The notes under the pieces are model-generated. The model searched no databases. It was not told the origin of the DNA and worked only from the letters and a program-made list of their open reading frames with translations. Shown one piece after another: positions 1 through 8,316 of a stretch of DNA of 64,000 bases. The DNA is from Nocardia jinanensis (GTDB lineage: Bacteria; Actinomycetota; Actinomycetes; Mycobacteriales; Mycobacteriaceae), in the NCBI RefSeq assembly GCF_014645735.1, contig NZ_BMMH01000011.1:108922-172921 (forward strand), given 5' to 3'. How positions within the stretch are numbered: the stretch's first letter is position 1; every line of letters starts with the position of its first letter. Both the position numbers and the translations under genes were made by a program.

Positions 1-104
1 CGCGGCGGCGGGTCGGCCGGCCATACGCAACCGAGGGCTACCGCCGCTATCCCGCACACGGCGATGGTGAGAGCGGCGGTGCACAGCATGTGCCATGGAG
101 TCAT
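1..104 (-). CDS. Small membrane or secreted protein, cut by the left edge
   Basis: The ATG at 104-102 overlaps the stop codon of the upstream gene as ATGA, which suggests translational coupling. An AAGG lies just upstream. About 34 residues are visible, running off the window. They begin MTPWHMLCTAALTIAVCG and continue as one hydrophobic stretch, so a signal peptide or a single membrane segment is likely. The reading stays open to base 1. The family is not recognised. Support comes from the coupling and the hydrophobic N-terminus only. Confidence 0.45.
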   Translation of the reverse strand, partial: MTPWHMLCTAALTIAVCGIAAVALGCVWPADPPP

Positions 105-469
105 ACCTTCGCACCACCCGATACGAGCGCCGGAACACTTGGCGCCCAAACGGTGTGTGGACAAACGGTTTCCAGCCGGTACCCGAGGTCGCAGATCAGC
201 GCCGGTCGATCGTCGACCTGGCCGAGATCGAAGGCGATGATCACCTCGGCGCCGAGTGCGGTGGCCAGGGCGCGAACATAGGTGAGCGGATTCGGCTCAT
301 CGTCCGGCGGTCGCAGGGTGTAGAGGTAGCGGTAGCCGGATTCGCGGGCGTGCCGCTGGATCTGCTCGGCGTGGCGCGGAGCGTGCGGCCCGGATATCTC
401 GGTGCGCACGAACCCGATGGCTGTCGGCCTGAGCTGCGCTGATGGCCTGCGGGCGTACGGATACGGCAT
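101..469 (-). CDS. Hypothetical protein, 122 aa
   Basis: The chosen start is the ATG at 469-467, preceded by GGGAGG at good spacing; a longer frame upstream has no ribosome binding site. The protein reads as a small alpha/beta domain (AIGFVRTEISG, then ALGAEVIIAFDLGQVDD and ALICDLGYRLETVCPHTVWA). Small Nocardia proteins with a resolvase-N-terminus-like fold have a similar layout, but no catalytic serine can be assigned, so no function is proposed. It is the first gene of a coupled pair with the membrane peptide that follows. Codon use is GC-rich like its neighbours. Confidence 0.6.
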   Translation of the reverse strand: MPYPYARRPSAQLRPTAIGFVRTEISGPHAPRHAEQIQRHARESGYRYLYTLRPPDDEPNPLTYVRALATALGAEVIIAFDLGQVDDRPALICDLGYRLETVCPHTVWAPSVPALVSGGAKV

Positions 470-779
470 CGGTCCTCCCGGAACCAGTGATCGGAATGGG
501 TGCTGTCCGCACGCCACCATCCGGGCGGAACGCGCAGTGCGCGGAAGTGGGTCGCGGCCGACTCGTTGAAGCTCACGAGGATCGGGTGACGGTCGATCGA
601 TACGCGGTGTCACCCGTTCGCCTGACCCAGCACACCACGGGATATACGCTGGTCCAAGCCGAATCGACGGGTCCGGACCATGTTGGTGCGCTGTCCCAGA
701 ACGAGATTCGAACCCCGGTTCGGCGATGATTCGATTTCGGGGTGCTCAATGATTCGTTTTTTCGAACGGAGGCAGAAGT
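470..779. other. Intergenic region between divergent genes
   Basis: About 310 bases lie between the divergently read hypothetical gene and the XRE regulator. The last 15 bases hold the regulator's GGAGG. No convincing coding frame, hairpin or tRNA was seen. A short tRNA T-arm look-alike at 700-722 is treated as chance. Confidence 0.5.
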
Positions 780-1676
780 ATGGACAGTGACGAGGGGGCG
801 GAACCGTCGACGTTGCCGCGCCGCCAGTTGGGGCGGTTTCTGCGGGAGCACCGTGAGGCGATCGGTTTGAGCCTCGCCAAGGCCGCCGCCCTGGTGGAGC
901 TGAGCCAGGCTGCGCTACAACGCATTGAGGCTACCAGGACGAAGAAAGTGCGCGCGGTGGATGTGCGCGCGCTGTGTGAGCTGTACGAGGTTCCGCGCGA
1001 TGAGACGGTGCGGGCGCTGGATCTGGCGGAACAGGCGAAGGTGACATCGTGGTACACGGCGTTCGCGGGGCTCTACAGCGACCCGACCTTCAACATGTAT
1101 GTGGAGCTGTCCGCGTCGGCCCGACAGCTCGTCTCGTATCAGGAGATCGTATTCGGCCTGGTACAGACACCCGACTACGCGCGCGCTCTGATCAGCAGCT
1201 TCTACCGGGAGGAAAGCCCGGACGATATCGAACGCCGCGTAGGTCTCCGGATGAAACGTCAGTCCATCGTTACCCGTAAGGCCGATCCGGTGCGGCTCGA
1301 GCTACTGCTACACGAATCGGCGCTACAACGTATGGTCGGCGGCCCGAAGGTGATGGCAGAGCAACTCCGGTACCTGGCGGAGATCGGCAAGCGGCCGAAC
1401 GTGGACATTCGAATCCATCCGTACAGCGCCGGATGCGCGCAGGGTCTGTTGCACGGCCCGTTCGTGATCCTGGATTTCGGCGCGGATGTCAGAGGCCGGC
1501 CAGTCGAGCCACCGCTGGTCTACTTCGAGGGGGTAGGCAAACCCGACCTCTATCTCGAGAACGGTGGTGACGTCCGGCGATACGATGAGCTTGCTTCGAT
1601 GATCCGAAGTGCGGCACATGATCAAGTGCAGTCGCGAGAACTGCTCAGGCACACTGCAAGGGAGTATGAAGCGTGA
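780..1676 (+). CDS. XRE-family regulator with DUF5753 domain
   Basis: This is a cytoplasmic DNA-binding regulator of 298 aa. A helix-turn-helix domain occupies roughly residues 15-70 (LGRFLREHREAIGLSLAKAA, then LSQAALQRIEATRTKKVR). A long DUF5753 domain follows from about residue 100 to 285, with the family's LVSYQEIVFGLVQTPDYARAL. The ATG at 780 has GGAGG about 9 bases upstream. It overlaps the next gene (DUF397) by four bases as GTGA. This HTH-DUF5753/DUF397 pairing is very common in Streptomyces and Nocardia, where it is linked to developmental or antibiotic regulation. The target of this pair is unknown. Confidence 0.93.
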   Translation: MDSDEGAEPSTLPRRQLGRFLREHREAIGLSLAKAAALVELSQAALQRIEATRTKKVRAVDVRALCELYEVPRDETVRALDLAEQAKVTSWYTAFAGLYSDPTFNMYVELSASARQLVSYQEIVFGLVQTPDYARALISSFYREESPDDIERRVGLRMKRQSIVTRKADPVRLELLLHESALQRMVGGPKVMAEQLRYLAEIGKRPNVDIRIHPYSAGCAQGLLHGPFVILDFGADVRGRPVEPPLVYFEGVGKPDLYLENGGDVRRYDELASMIRSAAHDQVQSRELLRHTAREYEA

Positions 1677-1882
1677 AGACAGATCTATCCGGAGCAGAGT
1701 GGTTCAAGAGCAGTCACAGCAGTGGGCAAACTGATTGCGTTGAGGTTGCGTGGTTGATGGGTGGTCAGGTCGGGGTGCGGGATTCGAAGAACACTTCTGG
1801 CCCTGCTCTTCTCTTCGCTCCCGGAGTCTGGGATGCCTTTGCGAACGGACTCCGAGCGGGCGGGTTCGGTTCTCAGTCGTGA
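1673..1882 (+). CDS. DUF397 protein, partner of the XRE regulator
   Basis: A 69-residue protein with the complete DUF397 signature: GAEWFKSSHSSGQTDCVEVA near the start, then VGVRDSKNTSGPALLF and WDAFANGLRAGGF. The GTG start overlaps the stop of the XRE gene, so the two are translated together. Known family members pair with HTH-DUF5753 regulators and are thought to modulate them. The length is normal for the family. No metal site or catalytic residue is evident. A strong hairpin about 70 bases downstream probably ends the transcript. Confidence 0.93.
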   Translation: MKTDLSGAEWFKSSHSSGQTDCVEVAWLMGGQVGVRDSKNTSGPALLFAPGVWDAFANGLRAGGFGSQS

Positions 1883-1950
1883 CAAGTCATTGCCGAAGTG
1901 AATTGCAACCGTTCCGACGAGACCCCCGATAGTGTCACGTGATGCCGTAA

Positions 1951-1979
1951 GGCGCGCACGGGTCGTCACCGTGCGCGCC
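1951..1979 (+). terminator. Hairpin terminator after the DUF397 gene
   Basis: Perfect 11-bp stem GGCGCGCACGG / CCGTGCGCGCC with a 7-base loop, 68 bases after the DUF397 stop. No T-run follows, as is usual in actinomycetes. Confidence 0.6.
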
Positions 1980-2055
1980 ACCTTCTCGGCGACAATCGGT
2001 GGAACCGCCAGCCCCTGCCCTGCGTCATACACTACGAGCGTAGTACTCGCGGCCG

Positions 2056-2628
2056 ATGGGAGCAGTGGTGGGACAACGGGCGAAAGTGGGAGCCGCAACG
2101 GTACTGGCAGGGGCTCTGCTGGCAGGGAGCGGCTGTGACGCGACCACCAGTGGGTCGGCGGCACCGGCGACGACCGCGGACGCGGCAGCAGCGACCGAAG
2201 CACTGTGGGATCCGTGCACGCAAATCAGTGACGACGTGTTGCGGCAGGTGAGGGTGGACCCCGCCACGCGGGACAACACCATCTCGGGGGTGGCGAACGT
2301 CGAGGGGTGGAAATTGTGCTCATGGCACAACAAGGCTTCCCGATGGGACTACACGCTCGGAGTGTGGTCGACGACCTATACAGTCGAAGAACTGAGGAAA
2401 GACGCAAATAATGTGGAATTCAAAGATGTATCGGTAACGGGACGTTCGGGGGTTCAGTTCAGAAAAGCCCATGATAGCCATGATTCGGTCTGCTACTTGG
2501 GATTCCCATTTTCAAACGGAACAATTGAGATTTCAGTGTTCAATTCGGCGGCGTCCGACCTTGGACAAGACCCATGCCGGACGGCTAGCGCGGCCGCTGA
2601 TGTGCTGGTCGCTCAGCTTCCGAAATAG
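2056..2628 (+). CDS. DUF3558 lipoprotein
   Basis: A secreted lipoprotein of about 190 aa. A signal peptide ends in the lipobox LAGSGC, followed by an Ala/Thr-rich linker. The folded domain has the DUF3558 pattern: LWDPCTQISDDVL near the start, a middle WKLCSWH, and late cysteines (VCYLGF, DPCRTASAAADVLVAQL) that fit disulfide pairing. An in-frame GTG at 2068 may be the true start, since GGGAG lies five bases before it and the ATG at 2056 has no such site. In Nocardia, DUF3558 lipoproteins often sit beside type VII secretion substrates, and here a PE-like/PPE-like/EspG set follows. Confidence 0.88.
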   Translation: MGAVVGQRAKVGAATVLAGALLAGSGCDATTSGSAAPATTADAAAATEALWDPCTQISDDVLRQVRVDPATRDNTISGVANVEGWKLCSWHNKASRWDYTLGVWSTTYTVEELRKDANNVEFKDVSVTGRSGVQFRKAHDSHDSVCYLGFPFSNGTIEISVFNSAASDLGQDPCRTASAAADVLVAQLPK

Positions 2629-2643
2629 ATTAGGGGCGAGATT

Positions 2644-3021
2644 TTGAGCGTTCAGGAGGACATCACACTGTGGCGATCTCTTGCGGATGAGGCTCAGGAC
2701 GGTCGGCTGTACCTCGAGGATTCTGTTGCCACAGCCTGCCGTGCAGCGATCGACAAGCAGATCGGCGTATACGTAGAAGTCCTCGAAGGCATCGAGGCTA
2801 TGGCCAACGTAACGGGCCTGGGCGAGTTCGACTGCGGTATGGAGTTGGCACGACTGCTCGGCTTGAAGGCGGTCGATTCGGCAGGTGACGGTGATCTCGC
2901 GACCTCGTTGCGAGATCATATCGAGGTCCTGAAGTTGATGGGCGACACGATCCAGGTGTCACTGGATCGTGTGCAAGAGCAGGATTCGAGTAACTCGCAG
3001 GATTACAACCAGGTGAGTTGA
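2644..3021 (+). CDS. PE-like helical protein upstream of a PPE-like gene
   Basis: A 125-aa, almost wholly helical protein with no signal peptide or membrane segment. It starts at a TTG with AGGGG about 8 bases upstream and stops 11 bases before the PPE-like gene. The size, predicted helical-hairpin character, acidic tail and position just before a PPE-like gene and espG suggest the small PE-type partner of a type VII secretion pair. That role is inferred from context. No PE signature and no clear YxxxD/E secretion motif are visible, so it may instead be another ESX-associated protein. Confidence 0.55.
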   Translation: MSVQEDITLWRSLADEAQDGRLYLEDSVATACRAAIDKQIGVYVEVLEGIEAMANVTGLGEFDCGMELARLLGLKAVDSAGDGDLATSLRDHIEVLKLMGDTIQVSLDRVQEQDSSNSQDYNQVS

Positions 3022-3032
3022 GGGGGATTGAG

Positions 3033-4394
3033 ATGTTCGGGTTGCCGTCGTTCGACGAAGTTATCGTGAGTTTGGGGACATTGGCGATGCGGGGGCCGCT
3101 CGGCGCCATGGCCGCCGGGTCCTCGGATATCGATTCCGCCGCGCAGGCGCTGGCCGCGGCATACGGGGATCAGAGTCCCGAAGCGATCGCCGCGCGTAAT
3201 CGTATCCAGGATCTCACCGACAACAATTTCGACGGCGAATTCCACAACCCCCGGATTCCGGAACAGATGTTCGGCAATGTGCGCAGTGAGGATCTGGACG
3301 ATCTGTACCGGAAAGCGCAGACCATCGACGTCTCCGCCATGGATACCCTGCATCAGATGTGGACCGCGCGGTCGGCGAAACTCGAGACCGGGCTGAACGA
3401 GTTCGGGCCCGCGATCGGTAAAGCCATCGCCGAATTGTGGAGCGGGGTTTCCGCCGCCGCGGCGGCCGGGGGTATCGCCGACTACGTGACGAAGGCGCAG
3501 AATCTGGTCTCCGGCACCAAGATTGTGGCCGATAAGGTCGGGATCGTGAAATCCGCGGTCGAAGTGACGAAACAGAATGTGCAGCCCGCCCCGGATACCG
3601 GCTGGGCCAGCACCGTCGCGGGCTGGGTACCCGGGCCCAGCTGGAAAATGGACAGCGATCGCATCAGTGCCGCCGAACTCGCCACCTATTCCGTGCTCGA
3701 GCGCGTCTACCAGCCGGGTATCCGGGAAGGCGATACCAGCCAGCCGCGAATCCCCTTGGCCTACAATCCGGTCCACGATCCGGGTACTGCCGATCTCGGC
3801 CTACCCGGTAGTTCTACAACTACCGGGCCAGGCGGACAGCGACCGGTGACCTCGGACGCCGGCGCCCAGTCGCCGAATACCACTCCCAGCGCGACAGAGC
3901 AGGACCCGGGCGAAACCCAGACCGCGTCGCAAACGCCGCAGGAACCCGGCATCACGGATACTCCGGCGGGACTCGATACGACTACCGCGTCCACCACCGA
4001 CCCCGGCGCGGCCCTGCCCCCGGGTCCGGGCAGCCCGGCCGCCACACCGGGCAGTCCGTCGACGGTACCGGGCAGTCCGGTAGGTGCCGCTCCCGGTGGT
4101 CCGGGCAACCCGGCCGCCCCGACACCAGGACGTACGGTGACCGGTCCCGGTCCGGTTCCCGGGGCGGGCCGCCCCGGTGCGGCGGCGAATGCCGGTACCG
4201 CCACCACGCCGGGGCGCAGCGGTGTGCCGGGAGCGATGATGCCGCCCGGTGCGCGCGGTAAGGGCGACGACGACCAAGAGAAGCAGAAGTCCGCGATAGC
4301 CGAAGCGCTGGTCACCCAGCAGCACGGTGACGAACTGACCGGACTCGACCCCGAACACCGCCCGAAAACCGTGCCACCTGTCCTGGGGGCGTAG
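3033..4394 (+). CDS. PPE-like type VII secretion substrate with Pro/Gly-rich tail
   Basis: The chosen ATG at 3033 follows GAGGGGG at ideal spacing; a TTG 15 bases earlier is less likely. The protein is 453 aa. The first ~225 residues are helical and include a WSG turn near residue 136 (IAELWSGVSAAAA), which fits the WxG turn of WXG100/PPE helical hairpins. From about residue 257 the chain becomes low-complexity, with repeated PGSP, GPGNP and TPG motifs to near residue 400. It ends in a short charged segment. There is no signal peptide. espG begins three bases after the stop. It is likely exported with the preceding helical protein; the function is unknown. Confidence 0.65.
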   Translation: MFGLPSFDEVIVSLGTLAMRGPLGAMAAGSSDIDSAAQALAAAYGDQSPEAIAARNRIQDLTDNNFDGEFHNPRIPEQMFGNVRSEDLDDLYRKAQTIDVSAMDTLHQMWTARSAKLETGLNEFGPAIGKAIAELWSGVSAAAAAGGIADYVTKAQNLVSGTKIVADKVGIVKSAVEVTKQNVQPAPDTGWASTVAGWVPGPSWKMDSDRISAAELATYSVLERVYQPGIREGDTSQPRIPLAYNPVHDPGTADLGLPGSSTTTGPGGQRPVTSDAGAQSPNTTPSATEQDPGETQTASQTPQEPGITDTPAGLDTTTASTTDPGAALPPGPGSPAATPGSPSTVPGSPVGAAPGGPGNPAAPTPGRTVTGPGPVPGAGRPGAAANAGTATTPGRSGVPGAMMPPGARGKGDDDQEKQKSAIAEALVTQQHGDELTGLDPEHRPKTVPPVLGA

Positions 4395-4397
4395 CGA

Positions 4398-5204
4398 ATG
4401 GATTCGACCCCCCGCACCTGGAGACTGTCGGCCCTCGAATTCCTGGTGCTGTGGCACGCCATCGGCCGGGACGTGCTGCCCTATCCGCTGCGGTACCGGT
4501 CGGTCGAGGACACCGCCGCCGCCTACGAGCGCGCGTACAAGGCCGCGGCCGTCCGGGTGCGCACCGTGTTCGACGAAGACCTCTACGGCCCGTTGCGGGT
4601 GCTGGTGGAACCGGAGGCGCGTATCGAGATCACCGGTTTCGCGGGCGCGGCTCGTCCGGTACCGCCACGCGCGGCGGCCGACCCTGCCGCGCAGGTGCGC
4701 ATGCACGCGGCGGTCGCCGGCCGCGGTGCTGTTCTGCTCACTCAGGACCCGACCGCTGCTGCCGACTGTGGCGGCGATGTGCGGATCGTGCTCGTCCCCG
4801 CGCACACGCTCGCCCGCCGCGTCCTCGCGGCGTTCCCCGATGTTCCCCGTGGCAGCGGCCCGGAGATCCGGATCGACCGCACCGAGGTGGAAGAACCGGC
4901 CGACCGTCCGTTCACGGCCTTCTTCGACGACGCGGCCCGGCCGTCGCGCGACGAGGCCCGCCGCTTCTTCGAACGCCCCCGGTCCACCGTCGCCCACTTC
5001 GCCGTCTACCCCGGCGGCGCCTACGATCACCGCCCCGCCCCGGCCCGTGACTTCCATGTCATGGACTACCCCGACGGCCGCTACCGGGTCCGCGCCACCG
5101 GCACCCTTCACGCCACACCCGTCGGCACGACAGACCTCACTACCCACCTGCACAACCTGCTCGAACGCACGGTGCACGACCACCGCGAAGACCATGAACC
5201 CTGA
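4398..5204 (+). CDS. EspG-family type VII secretion chaperone
   Basis: A cytoplasmic 268-aa protein matching the EspG family: an N-terminal LSALEFLVLWHAIGRDVLPY, a central beta-rich region (ARIEITGFAG, VLLTQDP) and a C-terminal GRYRVRATGTLHATPVG. EspG proteins bind PE-PPE dimers and deliver them to their cognate ESX secretion machine. The gene is three bases from the PPE-like gene and surely in its operon, which supports calling the two upstream proteins the chaperoned substrates. No ESX core gene (EccC, EsxA/B, mycosin) is in the window, so the secretion machine must lie elsewhere. Confidence 0.87.
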   Translation: MDSTPRTWRLSALEFLVLWHAIGRDVLPYPLRYRSVEDTAAAYERAYKAAAVRVRTVFDEDLYGPLRVLVEPEARIEITGFAGAARPVPPRAAADPAAQVRMHAAVAGRGAVLLTQDPTAAADCGGDVRIVLVPAHTLARRVLAAFPDVPRGSGPEIRIDRTEVEEPADRPFTAFFDDAARPSRDEARRFFERPRSTVAHFAVYPGGAYDHRPAPARDFHVMDYPDGRYRVRATGTLHATPVGTTDLTTHLHNLLERTVHDHREDHEP

Positions 5205-5563
5205 CAGCATGGCCGCCTCGGAGTGTTCGATTCCAGCGGCGAAAGCGTGCGAGACGTGACGACTGATCTATTCCGGTAGGTCAGGGTCGCAAGGGATCTC
5301 GCGATAAGATGTCGGAGAAAGGGAACCGATCACGCTGAGGTTCCGTCAAACCTTGTAACCTGACTTGACTCAAGTTAGTGCGCAAACCCTACCGAACCCG
5401 GCATCAAAACCTAAGGCCACAGGACCGCTGCTCTCCAGATAAGTCGACTGTTCCCCCTGACGATCTTCAGGCAAGTGACCATTGTTCGCGATGGTCGTTG
5501 ATATGCGAAAACTTCACCCTGATTAGACTCTCGATGCCAGGCAACAACGAAGCGGAGGATCGT
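5205..5563. other. Intergenic left flank of the restriction-modification island
   Basis: About 360 bases, clearly less GC-rich than espG to its left, so the compositional boundary of the island lies here. It contains one strong inverted repeat (5363-5375) and a TTGACT within it that could act as a -35 box. The last 10 bases hold the methyltransferase's GGAGG. An in-frame ATG at 5534 exists, but the GTG at 5564 has the better site. Confidence 0.5.
5363..5375 (+). promoter_or_regulatory. Inverted repeat upstream of the methyltransferase gene
   Basis: ACTTGACTCAAGT is a perfect inverted repeat (ACTTGA/TCAAGT around one C), about 190 bases before the methyltransferase start. It overlaps a possible -35 hexamer TTGACT. 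Its ACT...AGT ends resemble the C-box candidate found before the controller gene, so it could be a second controller-protein site. That is inference. Confidence 0.4.
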
Positions 5564-7273
5564 GTGACGGACACGTTGACCGAGGTTAAACGGCATGGTA
5601 AACACTACACTCCATCTGGGCTCGCGCGGTTCCTGGCAGATCGCGTACTCGGCCAGTTTGACAGTGATATTGAGCAGGTCTCCGTCCTCGATCCAGCTTG
5701 TGGCGACGGCGAGCTGCTGCTTGCCGTCCGCGAAGTCGCCGCTGAGCGGCTCCCTGCTACGCGACTGGTATTGACGGGATACGACTTGGACACCAAGGCT
5801 ATTGCGGTGGCCCGGCAGCGCTCTGAGGAACTCGGGATCAACATCGACTTACATGAAGGCGATTTCCTCGACGCGAGTCGTGATCTCGCCGACGGATCGT
5901 TCGACGCGGTGATCACGAATCCTCCATATGTTCGAACGCAGCAACTGGGCCAGTCGGCCGCACAAGTACTCGCTACAAGGTTCGGGCTCTCTGGTCGTAT
6001 AGACCTCACCCACCCGTTCGTCGTTTTGCTCCCAACTCTTCTGCGAGCGGGAGGCGTTGTAGGGCTCCTCTGTTCGAACCGTTTCCTCACCACCAAAGCC
6101 GGTGCGAACGTCCGAAATGTTTTCCAGCAATCGCTTCAGCCGATTGAGCTATACGACTTGGGAGACACGAAATTGTTCGCAGCTGCCGTATTGCCCGCAA
6201 TCATCGTCGCCCTGAACCACGCTCCAGACTATTCCATGAAGTGCACATTCACGTCTGCTTACGAAGATGATGCGGCCGAATCTACCGACGCTTCGGGGCT
6301 CTATCAGGCGCTGACCGCAGGAAAAGATGGTCTGGTTAAACACGATGGTCGCACGATAGCCATCAGAGCAGGTCACCTCGTTCAGTCCAATAGCGCTACA
6401 GAGCCGTGGAGGCTTTCGCACTCAGTTGGTGACGAGTGGCTGCAAGGAATCGCAGCGGCTACTTGGCGAACCTTCGGCGATGTCGCAAAGATTCGGGTCG
6501 GTGTAAAGACGACCGCCGACAAGGTCTTCATACTCGATGACTGGGATCAAGCGGTTCCCCGTCCAGAAAGCGAATTACTCAGGCCGCTTATCACCCAGAG
6601 CAACTTAACCCCATGGCGAATCTCGGAGTCGCTCGCAACCCGGGTTCTCTATCCGTATGACCTTGAGAAGACAAAGCGCACTCTGGTCGATATGAATAAG
6701 TTTCCAAAAGCAATGTCATATCTTGAGAACCACGCTGAGCAGCTCAAGGGACGCCAGTATGTGATCGAGGGCGGCCGTGATTGGTTCGAAATCTGGGTTC
6801 CCCAGAAGCCAGCAATGTGGGCTGCCCCAAAGATCGTTTTTCCCGACATTAGCGTCCATGCACGATTTGCTTTAGATGTCACCGGCGCTATAGTGAATGG
6901 CAACTGCTACTGGATTTCACTACATGATATCGGCTATGTTGACGTCGCGTATCTCATGCTGGCAGTGGCAAACTCACGTCTGGGTTTGCGATTCTATGAT
7001 GAAGTATGCGGAAATAAGCTTTACGCTGGTCGACGCCGGTGGATGACCCAGTATGTTTCCAAACTTCCGTTGCCGCACCCGGACGCGCCCGAATCCCAAG
7101 AGCTGGTCCAAATTATCCGCGATTTGCTCGCTACGGGGGACGCGCCCGACGATGAGCAAATCTCTGCCATCGACGACCTGGTGGAATCTGCGTTTCGGCA
7201 ACCTCCACTCAACCCTCAGAGTCGCCAATTAGGCCCTAGTGGCGACTCCGTCGAACAAGAAACCTTGTTCTAG
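5564..7273 (+). CDS. Type II N6-adenine DNA methyltransferase
   Basis: A SAM-dependent DNA methyltransferase of 569 aa from the GTG at 5564, which has GGAGG five bases upstream. The N-terminus HGKHYTPSGLARFLADRV is typical of N6-adenine methylases. Motif I VLDPACGDG is at about residues 41-49 and the catalytic NPPY at 119-122. The long C-terminal half should hold the target-recognition domain. It would modify the site cut by the convergent endonuclease gene, with which its stop codon overlaps. Codon use is visibly less GC-biased than the surrounding core genes, as expected for a horizontally acquired system. The recognition sequence cannot be read from the protein. Confidence 0.93.
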   Translation: MTDTLTEVKRHGKHYTPSGLARFLADRVLGQFDSDIEQVSVLDPACGDGELLLAVREVAAERLPATRLVLTGYDLDTKAIAVARQRSEELGINIDLHEGDFLDASRDLADGSFDAVITNPPYVRTQQLGQSAAQVLATRFGLSGRIDLTHPFVVLLPTLLRAGGVVGLLCSNRFLTTKAGANVRNVFQQSLQPIELYDLGDTKLFAAAVLPAIIVALNHAPDYSMKCTFTSAYEDDAAESTDASGLYQALTAGKDGLVKHDGRTIAIRAGHLVQSNSATEPWRLSHSVGDEWLQGIAAATWRTFGDVAKIRVGVKTTADKVFILDDWDQAVPRPESELLRPLITQSNLTPWRISESLATRVLYPYDLEKTKRTLVDMNKFPKAMSYLENHAEQLKGRQYVIEGGRDWFEIWVPQKPAMWAAPKIVFPDISVHARFALDVTGAIVNGNCYWISLHDIGYVDVAYLMLAVANSRLGLRFYDEVCGNKLYAGRRRWMTQYVSKLPLPHPDAPESQELVQIIRDLLATGDAPDDEQISAIDDLVESAFRQPPLNPQSRQLGPSGDSVEQETLF

Positions 7274-8316
7274 AAGAACCAGTCCGAAGGCAGGCGGAGT
7301 TGGAGCTTGGAGTTGGAGATTTTTCCTCCGAACTGTCGGAATTCCGTAAAGAAGTCCTGGCCAGTAACCACCACCAGTTCTGTGATCGAAAAAGTGGCGC
7401 CCAACCGTTCGCCGTAGAATATTGCGTAACGTACATCTGCTACTGATAGAACGCCGTTTGTCGATGCGACTGGTGTTCTCGATTCCGGAAGTTCCAGGCC
7501 AAGGTCGACGGTGCGGGCGAGTTGCAGTTTTACCTCCAGGGCCTGCGACAAGACATCCGGGAACTGACCGTTATCCGCGAAATGAGACAAGCCAAGTTGG
7601 GCGCATACTTGTCGATGAACTGCGGTCCCTCGATTTCGTTCCTGGGTAAGCCCAGGATCGGAAAACGAGTGTCCCACTAAGGGGAGTAGGCGTGTGTAAA
7701 CCGTATTTATATCGAGGACCTGGCCGGGCGAGGGAGGGATCACCGGCGAGACTTCGCCGCGAAGAACTGACACTGGCCGGAGTATTTCGATGAATTCCGA
7801 TGTGTCTGCATGGGAAGCCAGTAGAGATCCCGAATTCTCGTTAATTCTGTTCGCCTGAAATTTTCTGGTTAGCGTACCGGTCGTGTCGTATTGTGCGAGA
7901 TCCGCTCCCGCGATGACCTTAACGTCGGCAACCAGCCCGTCTTTTAGTATTAGAATTACGTAACGGCGCGCAGAGTCGAGTGCTTGATTCCAGATTTGAA
8001 GGTTGCTTGCCTGCTGGCTATAAACGTCGACGTTTGGGTGGGTCAACCTAGGATTGACCTTCTTGAAGGCCGACGGTGGAGCGTACCCAAGGGTTTCGCA
8101 GACGATCCGTTTTGCGACTTTCGAACGTGTCCGGACGGCGATGTCGGCTAGATCATCCCTCCCGACTATTTCCGCGCGCAGAAGCGCTTCGAGTTCATGC
8201 GGCGTATAGAACAATCCGGTTATTTCATTCGCGGGCTCGTCATAAATCGAGGGGCGCGCTTTGCGAATTTCTTCCCGCACGGCCAGTGCGGTGTCGAGGT
8301 TCCCGGTCTTCATCAC
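7270..8316 (-). CDS. Type II restriction endonuclease (PD-(D/E)xK)
   Basis: A protein of 347-348 aa. The start is the GTG at 8316 or the ATG at 8313, both overlapping the controller stop. A plausible PD-(D/E)xK nuclease centre is P253-D254 followed by E261-V262-K263 (FPDVLSQALEVKLQ). There are no membrane segments. It is co-transcribed with the controller gene and faces the methyltransferase, the usual layout of controller-regulated type II systems. Its stop overlaps the methyltransferase stop within CTAG (7270-7273). The nuclease assignment rests on the motif and on context; the specificity is unknown. Confidence 0.82.
   Translation of the reverse strand: MMKTGNLDTALAVREEIRKARPSIYDEPANEITGLFYTPHELEALLRAEIVGRDDLADIAVRTRSKVAKRIVCETLGYAPPSAFKKVNPRLTHPNVDVYSQQASNLQIWNQALDSARRYVILILKDGLVADVKVIAGADLAQYDTTGTLTRKFQANRINENSGSLLASHADTSEFIEILRPVSVLRGEVSPVIPPSPGQVLDINTVYTRLLPLVGHSFSDPGLTQERNRGTAVHRQVCAQLGLSHFADNGQFPDVLSQALEVKLQLARTVDLGLELPESRTPVASTNGVLSVADVRYAIFYGERLGATFSITELVVVTGQDFFTEFRQFGGKISNSKLQLRLPSDWFF

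Noticed and set aside
690..725. tRNA T-arm-like sequence (GGTTCGAATC on the minus strand)
   Set aside because: The neighbouring stem does not pair beyond a few bases, and no acceptor, D-arm or anticodon arm can be folded around it.
3801..5210. 469-codon open frame on the minus strand
   Set aside because: Antisense to the PPE-like gene and espG; Arg/Gly/Ala-rich shadow of GC-rich codons, no ribosome site or domain.
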